This document shows, one piece after another, positions 1-6,718 of a stretch of DNA of 9,812 nucleotides (position 1 is the first letter of the stretch; every line of letters starts with the position of its first letter). The notes under the pieces were generated by a model. It saw only the letters and a list, made by a program, of their open reading frames with translations. It did no database searches and had not been told where the DNA came from. The stretch comes from Clostridiales bacterium (lineage in GTDB: Bacteria > Bacillota > Clostridia > Lachnospirales > Lachnospiraceae). The translations under genes were made by a program, and so were the position numbers. The DNA lies in assembly GCA_019416265.1 (NCBI GenBank), contig DXXQ01000244.1:1-9812 (forward strand). The letters run 5' to 3'.

Positions 1-267
1 ATCCATCAGCTTCCGGTTGTAGGATGTGCTCCTGAGTGGATGTCTGAAAAAGCCGTATCCATCGGTAACTATGTAATCGGTACAGGTATCGATACATTCC
101 TTGGCGTAGATCCATACGTTTCCGGTTCTACTGAAATGGCACAGCTCCTTACAGAGGGAACAAGAAAATGGGTTGATGCTGCTTTCACAGTAGAAACAGA
201 CATCGAAAAATTAGTTGACCTGATGATTGAAAGAATTGAAGAAAAGAGAACTGCTTTAGGAATCTAA
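1..267 (+). CDS. acsA: CO dehydrogenase catalytic subunit (AcsA/CooS), C-terminal end only
   Basis: The frame is open from base 1 and ends at TAA 265-267, leaving the last 88 residues of a protein of about 630-670 residues. The ATG at 40 is internal, because the frame continues upstream through it with conserved sequence. The segment VVGCAPEWMSEKAVSIG (residues 6-22) matches the C-terminal region of anaerobic Ni-Fe CO dehydrogenases. The Lys of SEKA (residue 17 here) is expected to be the conserved acid/base lysine near the C-cluster; that assignment is from memory of the family. The cluster ligands lie upstream of the window. The enzyme reversibly reduces CO2 to CO in the cytoplasm and passes CO by an internal tunnel to acetyl-CoA synthase. 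Its position just before cooC and acsB favours the AcsA type of a CODH/ACS complex over a stand-alone CooS. Confidence 0.93.
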   Translation: MHQLPVVGCAPEWMSEKAVSIGNYVIGTGIDTFLGVDPYVSGSTEMAQLLTEGTRKWVDAAFTVETDIEKLVDLMIERIEEKRTALGI

Positions 268-317
268 TTGCTTGCATAAATCCTGAAGCTAAATTGACAA
301 AAGGTGGATGACGTAAA

Positions 318-1082
318 ATGAAAATTGCAGTTACAGGAAAAGGCGGAGTAGGTAAGACTACTTTTTCAGCAACTCTTGCCCGACTTTACGCAGCAGAGGG
401 AAGACCTGTGCTTGCGGCAGATGTGGATCCGGATGCAAATCTGGGACTTGCCCTTGGTTTTGATGAAGAAACTCTGGATTCTATCGTTCCTATTTCCAAG
501 ATGCGTAAGCTTGTTGAGGAACGTACCGGCGCTACGGCAGGAAACCAGTTTTATCATCTGAACCCAAAGGTAGATGACATCCCGGACAAATACGGAAAGG
601 TCTGCAACGGTGTAAGACTTCTTGTCCTGGGAACTGTGGAGACCGGCGGAGGCGGCTGTGTCTGCCCGGAGCATGTAATGCTGAAGCGTATTATCAATAA
701 TCTGGTTCTCCGCAGAGAGGACGTTGTCATTCTTGATATGGAAGCCGGTCTTGAGCATCTGGGCAGAGGAACAACAGAAGGGGTTGACGCTTTTGTTGTA
801 GTGATCGAACCGGGTGCCAGAAGTGTCCAGACCTACAAAAATGTCAAAAGACTTGCAAAGGATCTGGGCGTATCTCAGGTAAAGGTAGTTGCCAACAAGG
901 TGCGAAATGAGGACGACGAGAACTTTATCAGAGAACGGATTCCACAGGAAGATCTTTTGGGAATGATTCATTACAATACAGAGGTGATCGATGCAGACAG
1001 ACAGGGGAAATCCCCGTTTGACTACAGTGAAGCGGTTACCAATGAGATCAAAGAGATCAAAGAAAAAATAGATCGTCAGTGA
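318..1082 (+). CDS. cooC: CooC/AcsF-type nickel-insertion ATPase
   Basis: This is a 254-residue cytoplasmic P-loop ATPase of the MinD/SIMIBI class that matures CO dehydrogenase or acetyl-CoA synthase by delivering nickel. Visible features are the deviant Walker A GKGGVGKTT at residues 7-15 with signature Lys8, a switch-like DVDPDANLG at 35-43, a C-V-C motif at Cys114/Cys116, and a Walker B-like LDMEAGLEHLGRG starting near 139. In the CooC family the CxC pair of the ATP-driven dimer binds metal at the subunit interface. The length fits the family (about 250). The start ATG is preceded by AAAGGTGG at 300-307. It lies 50 bases after acsA and 24 before acsB, so it is almost certainly cotranscribed with both its clients. 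Whether it serves the C-cluster (CooC) or the A-cluster (AcsF) cannot be decided from sequence alone. It uses rarer arginine codons (CGA, CGG) that acsB seems to avoid. Confidence 0.94.
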   Translation: MKIAVTGKGGVGKTTFSATLARLYAAEGRPVLAADVDPDANLGLALGFDEETLDSIVPISKMRKLVEERTGATAGNQFYHLNPKVDDIPDKYGKVCNGVRLLVLGTVETGGGGCVCPEHVMLKRIINNLVLRREDVVILDMEAGLEHLGRGTTEGVDAFVVVIEPGARSVQTYKNVKRLAKDLGVSQVKVVANKVRNEDDENFIRERIPQEDLLGMIHYNTEVIDADRQGKSPFDYSEAVTNEIKEIKEKIDRQ

Positions 1083-1106
1083 TCATAAAATTTAGGAGGT
1101 ATAACA

Positions 1107-3233
1107 GTGACTTTATTTGAAAGTGTTTTCGCAGGAAATGATGCGGTTTACGGCCTGACCGAAGGTGCTATTAACCAGGCAATCGAACAGTACGGAGCAG
1201 ACAAAGCAGTCAGCTTCCCGAACACAGCTTACTCCCTGCCATGCTACTATGCAGTGACAGGAACAAAAATTTCCACTCTTGCTGAGTTAAAAGAAGGCCT
1301 TGGCGTTCTGAAAACTCTTATGACAAGAGAAAAAAGAACACATGACGTATTTATGTCAGGTGTTGCTACAGCTCTCTGCGCAGAGTTTATTGAAGTTCTG
1401 AAATATATCGATGGTGCTACTCCATACGAAGAGCCATGCTACGGACATCTTGCAGACGCAGTGATCCGTGAGCTCGGTGTTCCGCTTGTAACAGGCGATA
1501 TCCCAGGCGTAGCAGTTATCCTTGGCAAAGCTGCATCACCGGAAGAAGCAGCAGCTCTTGTTAAATCCTACCAGGCACAGGGTATCCTTGTAACACTTGT
1601 AGGCGATATCATTGACCAGCTTGCTGAGATCAACTACAAAACAGGTGCAAACGTACGTGTTATCCCGCTGGGAAAAGATGTTACATCCGTTATCCATGTA
1701 GTATCTGTAGCTCTTCGTGCAGCTCTGATCTTCGGTAACGTAACACCTGGCGATGCAGGAACTCTTATGGAATACACAATGAAACGTGTACCTGCATTCG
1801 TTAACGCATTTGCACCGCTCAACGATGTGATCGTAGCTTGCGGCGCAGGCGCTATCGCTCTTGGATTCCCGGTTATCACAAACCAGGAAGACGTTGCAAG
1901 AGTTCCGAAGAGCCTTATCTGCCAGATGGATGTTTCCAAATGGAATGCAACCTCTCTGGAAGCACGTGACATCAAGATCAAAATCACAAACATCGATATT
2001 CCGGTTGCTTTCGCATCTGCTTTCGAGGGTGAGATCATCCGTCGTAAAGACATGCAGGTGGAATTCGACGGTTCCCGTGTTGACTGTGCAGAGCTTGTAC
2101 AGACATGCGAGTCCAGTGAAGTAGAAGACCATAAGATTACCCTGATCGGACCGGACGTTGACGAGATGGCTGACGGCAGCAAGAACAGCATCGCTTACGT
2201 TGTTAAGGTTGCAGGCAAGAACATGCAGGCAGACTTTGAGCCGGTTATCGAGCGTAAATTCCATAACTACATCAACTGTATCGAAGGTGTTTACCATACA
2301 GGACAGCGTGATATGCAGCGTATCCGTATCAGCCACGACGCATACAACGCAGGCTTCCGTATCAAACATCTCGGTGAGGTTCTTTACTCCCAGGTTAAGA
2401 ACGAATTTGATGCAGTAGTTGACAAATGTGAAGTTGTGATCTACACAGATCCAGCAGAATGTACAAGAGTACGTCACGAAGTTGCAATCCCGATCTTCGA
2501 GAAACGTGACGAGCGTCTTGACACTCTGACAGATGAGTCTGTAGACGTTTACTACAGCTGTATCCTTTGCCAGGCATTCTCCCCGTCTCACGTATGTGTT
2601 GTTACACCTGAGAGACTTGGTCTTTGCGGTGCCGTTTCATGGCTGGATGCAAAAGCTACTCACCAGCTTGATCCGAACGGACCTTGCCAGGTAATCACAA
2701 AAGAAAGACCGATCGATGAAAATCTCGGTGCTTACGAAGACGTTGATGAAGCAGTTCAGAAATTCTCACAGGGCGCTCTTGAGCACGTTACTCTGTACTC
2801 CATCATGCAGGATCCGATGACATCCTGTGGATGCTTCGAGTGTATCTGTGGTATCGAGCCATTCTCCAACGGTGTTGTAATCGCTAACCGTGAGTACGCC
2901 GGAATGACTCCTCTTGGAATGACCTTCCCAGAAATGGCTTCCATGACAGGCGGCGGTGTTCAGACACCTGGTTTCATGGGACATGGTAAACACTTCATCT
3001 CCTCCAAGAAATTCATGAAGGCAGAGGGCGGTATCGAGCGTATCGTATGGATGCCGAAAGAATTAAAAGAGTTTGTTGCTGACCGTCTGAACGCTACAGC
3101 AAAAGAACTTTACGGAATTGACAACTTCACTGACATGATCGGTGATGAGACAATCGCTGAAGATCCGGAAACATTAGTAGCATTCCTTACAGAAAAAGGA
3201 CATCCTGCTCTTGGCCTGGAACCGATGATGTAA
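1107..3233 (+). CDS. acsB: Acetyl-CoA synthase, beta subunit of CODH/ACS
   Basis: This 708-residue protein condenses CO, the methyl group of methyl-CFeSP and CoA into acetyl-CoA at the Ni-Ni-[4Fe-4S] A-cluster. Every ligand is visible: Cys485, Cys488, Cys497 and Cys507 (spacing C-x2-C-x8-C-x9-C, the 4Fe-4S cubane, with Cys488 bridging to the proximal Ni), and Cys574-Gly-Cys576 for the distal Ni. The spacing is identical to the Moorella thermoacetica enzyme (506/509/518/528 and 595/597). Phe491 corresponds to the gating Phe512 there. The long N-terminal part, which binds CODH in bacterial enzymes and is absent from archaeal CdhC, is present. Compared with Moorella (729) the protein is about 20 residues shorter, entirely upstream of the A-cluster and apparently at the extreme N-terminus. 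The start is GTG, set by AGGAGGT at 1094-1100 with six bases between. Extra cysteines 579 and 581 follow the CGC motif. Codon use is strongly biased, as in highly expressed genes. Confidence 0.97.
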   Translation: MTLFESVFAGNDAVYGLTEGAINQAIEQYGADKAVSFPNTAYSLPCYYAVTGTKISTLAELKEGLGVLKTLMTREKRTHDVFMSGVATALCAEFIEVLKYIDGATPYEEPCYGHLADAVIRELGVPLVTGDIPGVAVILGKAASPEEAAALVKSYQAQGILVTLVGDIIDQLAEINYKTGANVRVIPLGKDVTSVIHVVSVALRAALIFGNVTPGDAGTLMEYTMKRVPAFVNAFAPLNDVIVACGAGAIALGFPVITNQEDVARVPKSLICQMDVSKWNATSLEARDIKIKITNIDIPVAFASAFEGEIIRRKDMQVEFDGSRVDCAELVQTCESSEVEDHKITLIGPDVDEMADGSKNSIAYVVKVAGKNMQADFEPVIERKFHNYINCIEGVYHTGQRDMQRIRISHDAYNAGFRIKHLGEVLYSQVKNEFDAVVDKCEVVIYTDPAECTRVRHEVAIPIFEKRDERLDTLTDESVDVYYSCILCQAFSPSHVCVVTPERLGLCGAVSWLDAKATHQLDPNGPCQVITKERPIDENLGAYEDVDEAVQKFSQGALEHVTLYSIMQDPMTSCGCFECICGIEPFSNGVVIANREYAGMTPLGMTFPEMASMTGGGVQTPGFMGHGKHFISSKKFMKAEGGIERIVWMPKELKEFVADRLNATAKELYGIDNFTDMIGDETIAEDPETLVAFLTEKGHPALGLEPMM

Positions 3234-3264
3234 TCGGAAACAGCACACCTGTGTAGGAAGGCAG

Positions 3265-3286
3265 GGTAAAAAGTGCGGATTTTACC
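3265..3286. promoter_or_regulatory. Inverted repeat abutting the acsD promoter, possible operator
   Basis: A perfect 7-base inverted repeat, GGTAAAA (3265-3271) and TTTTACC (3280-3286), surrounds an 8-base spacer and ends exactly one base before the -35 hexamer at 3287. From the predicted start site it would span about -58 to -37, where activators commonly bind. It is not followed by a T-run, so a terminator for acsB is less likely. A binding protein is inference only. Confidence 0.4.
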
Positions 3287-3316
3287 TTGTCAATTACATA
3301 AGGATTGTAGTATAAT
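3287..3316 (+). promoter_or_regulatory. Sigma-A-type promoter for acsD-acsC-acsE
   Basis: The -35 box TTGTCA (3287-3292, one mismatch to TTGACA) and a consensus -10 box TATAAT (3311-3316) are separated by 18 bases. Transcription would start near 3323 and give a leader of about 90 bases before acsD. It is the best promoter match I found in the window. The spacing and the position in the longest intergenic gap support it; there is no experimental evidence here. Confidence 0.75.
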
Positions 3317-3342
3317 TTGTTTGATAAAACGCGGTATTGAAC

Positions 3343-3381
3343 CGACGCAGGAGAAGCGTGATCCTGCGTCGCGTTCGCGCG
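3343..3381 (+). promoter_or_regulatory. Structured mRNA leader upstream of acsD (two hairpins)
   Basis: A perfect 10-base-pair hairpin is formed by CGACGCAGGA (3343-3352) and TCCTGCGTCG (3362-3371), with a 9-base loop. It is followed, overlapping by two bases, by a small CGCG-TTCG-CGCG hairpin (3370-3381), so the two compete at their border. After this come an A/T-rich unpaired stretch and the acsD ribosome binding site AGGAGG (3400-3405, ten bases before the ATG). No T-run follows either stem directly, so it is not a typical intrinsic terminator. Likely roles are mRNA 5' stabilisation or processing, or attenuation. No cobalamin-riboswitch core was recognised. Confidence 0.55.
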
Positions 3382-3415
3382 CAAAATATATTTTTATATA
3401 GGAGGCTAACGAGAA

Positions 3416-4357
3416 ATGCCGTTTAATCACAAACCACAGAAGTTTAATGCAAAGATTAACACAGTAACAATCGGAAGCGGAGACAAAACTGTAACCATCG
3501 GTGGAGATTCCACATTCCCATTCTACACCTTTGATGCACCGTCAGAAAACACAGCTAAAATTGGTGTTGAGATTTCTGACCTTGGTCTGGAAGGCTTTTC
3601 AGAGGGAATCAAAGCATATTATGAAGGCGCTGAAACTATGGCTGACATCGCTAAAAAAGCAGCAGCTATGGAAGGTGCAGACTTCCTTGCTCTTACTCTT
3701 GAAGGCGGAGACCCGAATGGTGCAAATAAATCTATTGACGAGCTCATCGCTGTTGTAAAAGAAGTTGCAGAAGCAGTTGACTGTCCGTTAGTAGTTGAAG
3801 GCTGCAAAAACGTAGAAAAAGATGCAGAGCTTCTTCCGAAGGTAGCAGAAGTTCTTCAGGGAAGAAACGTTCTCATCCTTTCCGAAAAAGAAGAGAACTA
3901 CAAAGCAATCGGTGCTGCAGCAGGTCTTGCATACGATCAGATCGTAGGCGCTGAGTCTGCCGTAGATATCAACCTTGCAAAACAGTTAAACGTTGTTACT
4001 ACACAGTTAGGTGTTAATGCACAGAAAATCGTTATGAACATCGGCAGCGCAGCTGTCGGATACGGATACGAGTACGTTGTATCTACTATGGACCGTATCA
4101 AAGGTGCAGCTTTATCTCAGAATGATAACATGCTGCAGATGCCTATCATTACACCTGTATCTGCTGAGACATGGGGCGTTAAAGAAGCTATGGCTTCCGA
4201 AGCTGATATGCCTGAGTGGGGATCACAGGACGAGCGTGGAATCGATATGGAAATCATGACAGCAGCAGCAGACCTGGCAGCAGGTTCTGACGCGGTTATC
4301 TTAAGACATCCGCAGTCTGTTGCAACAATTTCCAAAATGATCAAAGCACTTGCGTAA
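3416..4357 (+). CDS. acsD: Corrinoid iron-sulfur protein small subunit (AcsD)
   Basis: This 313-residue cytoplasmic protein is the small subunit of the corrinoid/iron-sulfur protein (CFeSP). It pairs with AcsC to carry the methyl group on cobalt between AcsE and AcsB. The sequence is of AcsD/CdhD type: an N-terminal segment with TVTIGGDSTFPFYTFD (25-40), then a TIM-barrel body. Landmarks are LEGGDPNG (94-101), the MNIGSAAVGYGYEYVVS strand-helix unit from residue 207, and ETWGVKEA from residue 251. The length is typical of the small subunit. The ATG is supported by AGGAGG at 3400-3405. It is the first gene after the promoter at 3287-3316 and lies 20 bases before acsC, as expected for equimolar subunits. 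Codon choice is strongly biased, consistent with an abundant protein. No Fe-S cysteine motif is present, as expected, since the cluster is in AcsC. Confidence 0.95.
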   Translation: MPFNHKPQKFNAKINTVTIGSGDKTVTIGGDSTFPFYTFDAPSENTAKIGVEISDLGLEGFSEGIKAYYEGAETMADIAKKAAAMEGADFLALTLEGGDPNGANKSIDELIAVVKEVAEAVDCPLVVEGCKNVEKDAELLPKVAEVLQGRNVLILSEKEENYKAIGAAAGLAYDQIVGAESAVDINLAKQLNVVTTQLGVNAQKIVMNIGSAAVGYGYEYVVSTMDRIKGAALSQNDNMLQMPIITPVSAETWGVKEAMASEADMPEWGSQDERGIDMEIMTAAADLAAGSDAVILRHPQSVATISKMIKALA

Positions 4358-4377
4358 TTGAATAGGAGGAAGAAACT

Positions 4378-5721
4378 ATGGCACTGAATGGTATTCAGAT
4401 CTTTAAATTAACACCAAAGAAAAACTGTAAGGAATGCGGATGCCCGACATGTATGGCTTTCTCTATGAAAGTTGCACAGGGCGCTATGCAGATTGACCAG
4501 TGTCCGCATATGTCCGATGAAGCAATTGCTTCCTTATCCGAGGCAACTGCTCCGCCAATGAAAACAATTAAGATCGGTACAGGCTCCGAGGAATTTACAC
4601 TTGGCGGCGAAACTGTATTATTCAGACATGAAAAAACTTTTGTGAGCAAACCAAGATATGCAGTATCTCTTTGCACAGGCATGGACGATGCTACAGTAGA
4701 AGCAAAGCTTGCTGAGATCCCGAAGGTTGATTACGACCGTATCGGTGAGAGAATGTACGCTGAGCTTGTATATGTAAACTGCATGGAAGGTGCAGACACA
4801 GCAGCATACACAGCATTAGTTGAAAAAGCAGCAGGTCTTGGAAGAACTCTTGTATTAGGATGTAAAGATCCTGAGACAGCTAAAGCAGCTCTTGCAGTAT
4901 GCAAAGACAGCAAACCGGTATTAAACGGAGCTGACGCATCCAACTATGAAGCAATGAACGCAGTTGCTACAGAAGCTGGCGTAGTTCTCGGTGTATCCGG
5001 AAAAGACATTAACGAATTATATGATACAACAGCAGCTCTTGAGAAACTTGGAAACAAGAATCTGGTATTAGACGTTACAGGAGCTGACGTAAAAGAAACA
5101 TTTGCTAACGCAGTTATGGTTCGTCGTGCAGCACTCAAAGATCAGGACAGAACTTTCGGATATCCATCCATCGTGAACCTGGCTAAACTTGCAAAAGGCG
5201 ATCACCACTTACAGGCAGCATTAGCATCTGTATTCACAATGAAATACGGTTCCATCATCGTTATGGAGCAGATGACATACGCAGAAGCTCTTCCGTTATA
5301 CGGACTTCGTCAGAACGTATTCACTGACCCGCAGAAACCGATGAAAGTTGAACCGGGCATCTACCCATTAAACGGTGCAGATGAGAACTCCTTAGTAGTT
5401 ACTACTGTTGACTTTGCCCTTACATACTTCGTAGTATCCGGTGAGTTAGAGCGTTCCGGCGTTCCGCTTAACCTTGTTATCAACGATGCAGGCGGACTTT
5501 CCGTACTTACTTCCTGGGCTGCCGGTAAATTCTCCGGAAACAGCATCTCCAAATTCATCATTGAGAATGTTGAGCCTAAGGTAAAATGCAGAAAACTCGT
5601 TATCCCGGGTAAAGTAGCAGTTCTGAAAGGTGATCTCGAAGCAAAACTTCCAGGATGGGAGATTATCGTAGGACCAAGAGAAGCTGTACAGCTTGTTAAG
5701 TTCCTTAAAGATATGCAGTAA
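4378..5721 (+). CDS. acsC: Corrinoid iron-sulfur protein large subunit (AcsC)
   Basis: This 447-residue protein is the large CFeSP subunit and holds both the low-potential [4Fe-4S] cluster and the corrinoid. The N-terminal cluster motif is Cys17-x2-Cys20-x4-Cys25-x16-Cys42, the classical AcsC pattern. Cys22 is an additional cysteine inside the motif and is not expected to be a ligand. A TIM-barrel middle domain follows. The C-terminal domain, with NLVINDAGGLSVLTSWAAG at 365-383, is the corrinoid-binding Rossmann-like part that also contacts AcsD. The 4Fe-4S cluster passes electrons to cobalt during reductive activation. The start ATG has AGGAGGA at 4364-4370, seven bases upstream. The gene sits between acsD (20-base gap) and acsE (66-base gap). 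Length is close to that of known AcsC proteins, and no key residue is missing. Confidence 0.96.
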   Translation: MALNGIQIFKLTPKKNCKECGCPTCMAFSMKVAQGAMQIDQCPHMSDEAIASLSEATAPPMKTIKIGTGSEEFTLGGETVLFRHEKTFVSKPRYAVSLCTGMDDATVEAKLAEIPKVDYDRIGERMYAELVYVNCMEGADTAAYTALVEKAAGLGRTLVLGCKDPETAKAALAVCKDSKPVLNGADASNYEAMNAVATEAGVVLGVSGKDINELYDTTAALEKLGNKNLVLDVTGADVKETFANAVMVRRAALKDQDRTFGYPSIVNLAKLAKGDHHLQAALASVFTMKYGSIIVMEQMTYAEALPLYGLRQNVFTDPQKPMKVEPGIYPLNGADENSLVVTTVDFALTYFVVSGELERSGVPLNLVINDAGGLSVLTSWAAGKFSGNSISKFIIENVEPKVKCRKLVIPGKVAVLKGDLEAKLPGWEIIVGPREAVQLVKFLKDMQ

Positions 5722-5787
5722 AAACAACTGTAAACCCAGTGAACAGTAATAAAAAACATACAATAATTTTTTAAAGGAGACACGGGT

Positions 5788-6573
5788 ATGGCAAAATTTG
5801 TAACAATTGGAGAAAGACTTTCCACTACAGCACCTGCAGTTAACAAAGCATTTACAGAAAGAGATGCAGAGCCGATCATCAAAAGAGCAAAACAGCAGCT
5901 TGATGCAGGCGCTACTTATCTTGATGTAAATATCGGACCTGCTGAGAACGATGGCGAAGACTTAATGAAATGGGCAGTTCAGCTTCTTCAGTCTGAGTTT
6001 GACAACGTTCCTCTTGCACTGGATACAACAAATATGAAAGCAATCGAAGCTGGTATTTCCGTATACAACCGTGCAAAAGGAAAACCGATCGTAAACTCTG
6101 CTGACGCAGGCGACAGAATCGCAAACATCGACCTTGCAGCAGCTAACGATGCAATCGTTATCGCACTTTGCTCTTCCGGTATGGTTGCAGCAGATAACGA
6201 CGAGCGTATGATGCACTGCCAGAACATGCTTGAGAGAGGTATGATGCTTGGCATGGATCCATCTGATCTGTGGTTTGACCCATTATTCCTGGTTGTAAAA
6301 GGAATGCAGGAAAAACAGATGGAAGTTCTGGAAGCGATCAAAATGTTCTCTGATATGGGACTGAACTCTACTGGTGGTCTTTCCAATAACAGTAACGGTA
6401 TGCCGAAACATATCCGTCCGATTATGGACTCTGCTCTGGTAGCTATGGCTATGATGAATGGTCTTACATCAGCAATCGTTAACCCTAACGACCTTCGTCT
6501 GATGGAAACCATCAAATCCTGTGATGTATTCAAAAACAACACACTGTACGCAGATTCCTACCTGGAAATCTAA
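5788..6573 (+). CDS. acsE: Methyltetrahydrofolate:CFeSP methyltransferase (AcsE)
   Basis: This 261-residue single-domain TIM barrel of the pterin-binding family transfers the methyl group of 5-methyl-THF to Co(I) of the CFeSP. Compared with the Moorella enzyme (262 residues), visible pterin-site residues are Asp79 in LALDTTN (Asp75 there), Asn103 in IVNSADA, Asp164 in WFDP (Asp160) and Asn200 in GGLSN (the conformationally mobile Asn199). These equivalences were aligned by eye. The N-terminal loop GERLSTTAPAVNKAFTERD differs from Moorella's GERINGMFGDIKRAIQERD, but frame and spacing hold. The start has AAAGGAGA at 5773-5780. Its position directly after acsDC supports the assignment over MetH-like or dihydropteroate synthase relatives. 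It ends the run: a hairpin and a strong terminator follow within 100 bases. Confidence 0.93.
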   Translation: MAKFVTIGERLSTTAPAVNKAFTERDAEPIIKRAKQQLDAGATYLDVNIGPAENDGEDLMKWAVQLLQSEFDNVPLALDTTNMKAIEAGISVYNRAKGKPIVNSADAGDRIANIDLAAANDAIVIALCSSGMVAADNDERMMHCQNMLERGMMLGMDPSDLWFDPLFLVVKGMQEKQMEVLEAIKMFSDMGLNSTGGLSNNSNGMPKHIRPIMDSALVAMAMMNGLTSAIVNPNDLRLMETIKSCDVFKNNTLYADSYLEI

Positions 6574-6590
6574 TCAGTTTGCAGCCGAAG

Positions 6591-6612
6591 GACGCCTTCT
6601 CCGGAAGGCGTC
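6591..6612 (+). other. Stable hairpin in the acsE 3' untranslated region
   Basis: GACGCCTTC (6591-6599) and GAAGGCGTC (6604-6612) form a perfect 9-base-pair stem with a TCCG loop. The flanking CCG (6585-6587) and CGG (6614-6616) can extend it across a small internal loop. There is no T-run, so it is not a terminator by itself. It stands about 28 bases before the true terminator and may protect the acsDCE message from 3' exonucleases; that role is inference. Confidence 0.5.
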
Positions 6613-6639
6613 ACGGTTCAATAGAGTACATGACTATGA

Positions 6640-6675
6640 GGGCTGGAGACTTCGGTCTTCAGCCCTTTCTTATTT
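6640..6675 (+). terminator. Strong intrinsic terminator after acsE
   Basis: GGGCTGGAGAC (6640-6650) pairs with GTCTTCAGCCC (6655-6665), giving 11 pairs with one G-U, closed by TTCG in the C(TTCG)G context of an especially stable tetraloop. The T-rich tail TTTCTTATTT (6666-6675) follows at once. A6639 can pair with T6666 to lengthen the stem. This is a textbook Rho-independent terminator between acsE and acsV. No convincing promoter lies between it and acsV, so readthrough probably feeds the downstream genes. Confidence 0.9.
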
Positions 6676-6704
6676 ATAACAAGAACGACACAAAAGGCTA
6701 TAAG

Positions 6705-6712
6705 AAAGGTGG
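6705..6712 (+). promoter_or_regulatory. Ribosome binding site that fixes the acsV start
   Basis: AAAGGTGG ends directly against a TTG codon at 6713, leaving no spacer for it, but stands six bases before the ATG at 6719. The ATG is therefore the start, two codons inside the longest open frame. The same AAAGGTGG sequence precedes cooC. Confidence 0.8.
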
Positions 6713-6718
6713 TTGCCG

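Noticed and set aside
366..971. 201-codon open frame on the minus strand opposite cooC
   Set aside because: It is in register with cooC codons and matches no recognised family; the cooC frame has full Walker and CxC motifs.
1536..2591. 351-codon open frame on the minus strand, cysteine-rich
   Set aside because: It runs codon-in-register opposite acsB. GCA and ACA codons read as TGC and TGT on the other strand, and the bias against TTA, CTA and TCA removes stops. It is a by-product of codon bias, not a gene.
3187..3384. 65-codon minus-strand frame across the acsB-acsD gap
   Set aside because: It overlaps the acsB end, the promoter and the leader, and resembles no known protein.
3323..3415. 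Cobalamin riboswitch controlling acsDCE
   Set aside because: The leader is too short, and I see no B12-box-like core; only simple hairpins are present.
5722..5787. ACTGT/ACAGT inverted repeat after acsC as a terminator or operator
   Set aside because: A stem of only five pairs with a long loop, no adjacent T-run, and an ordinary ribosome binding site for acsE right after; chance is the simpler explanation.
6699..6704. TATAAG as a -10 box for acsV
   Set aside because: The start would fall inside or after the ribosome binding site, and there is no -35 match at the right distance.
6713..6718. TTG at 6713 as the start of acsV
   Set aside because: It touches the ribosome binding site with no spacer. 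The ATG six bases later has normal spacing and starts directly with the ferredoxin-domain sequence.
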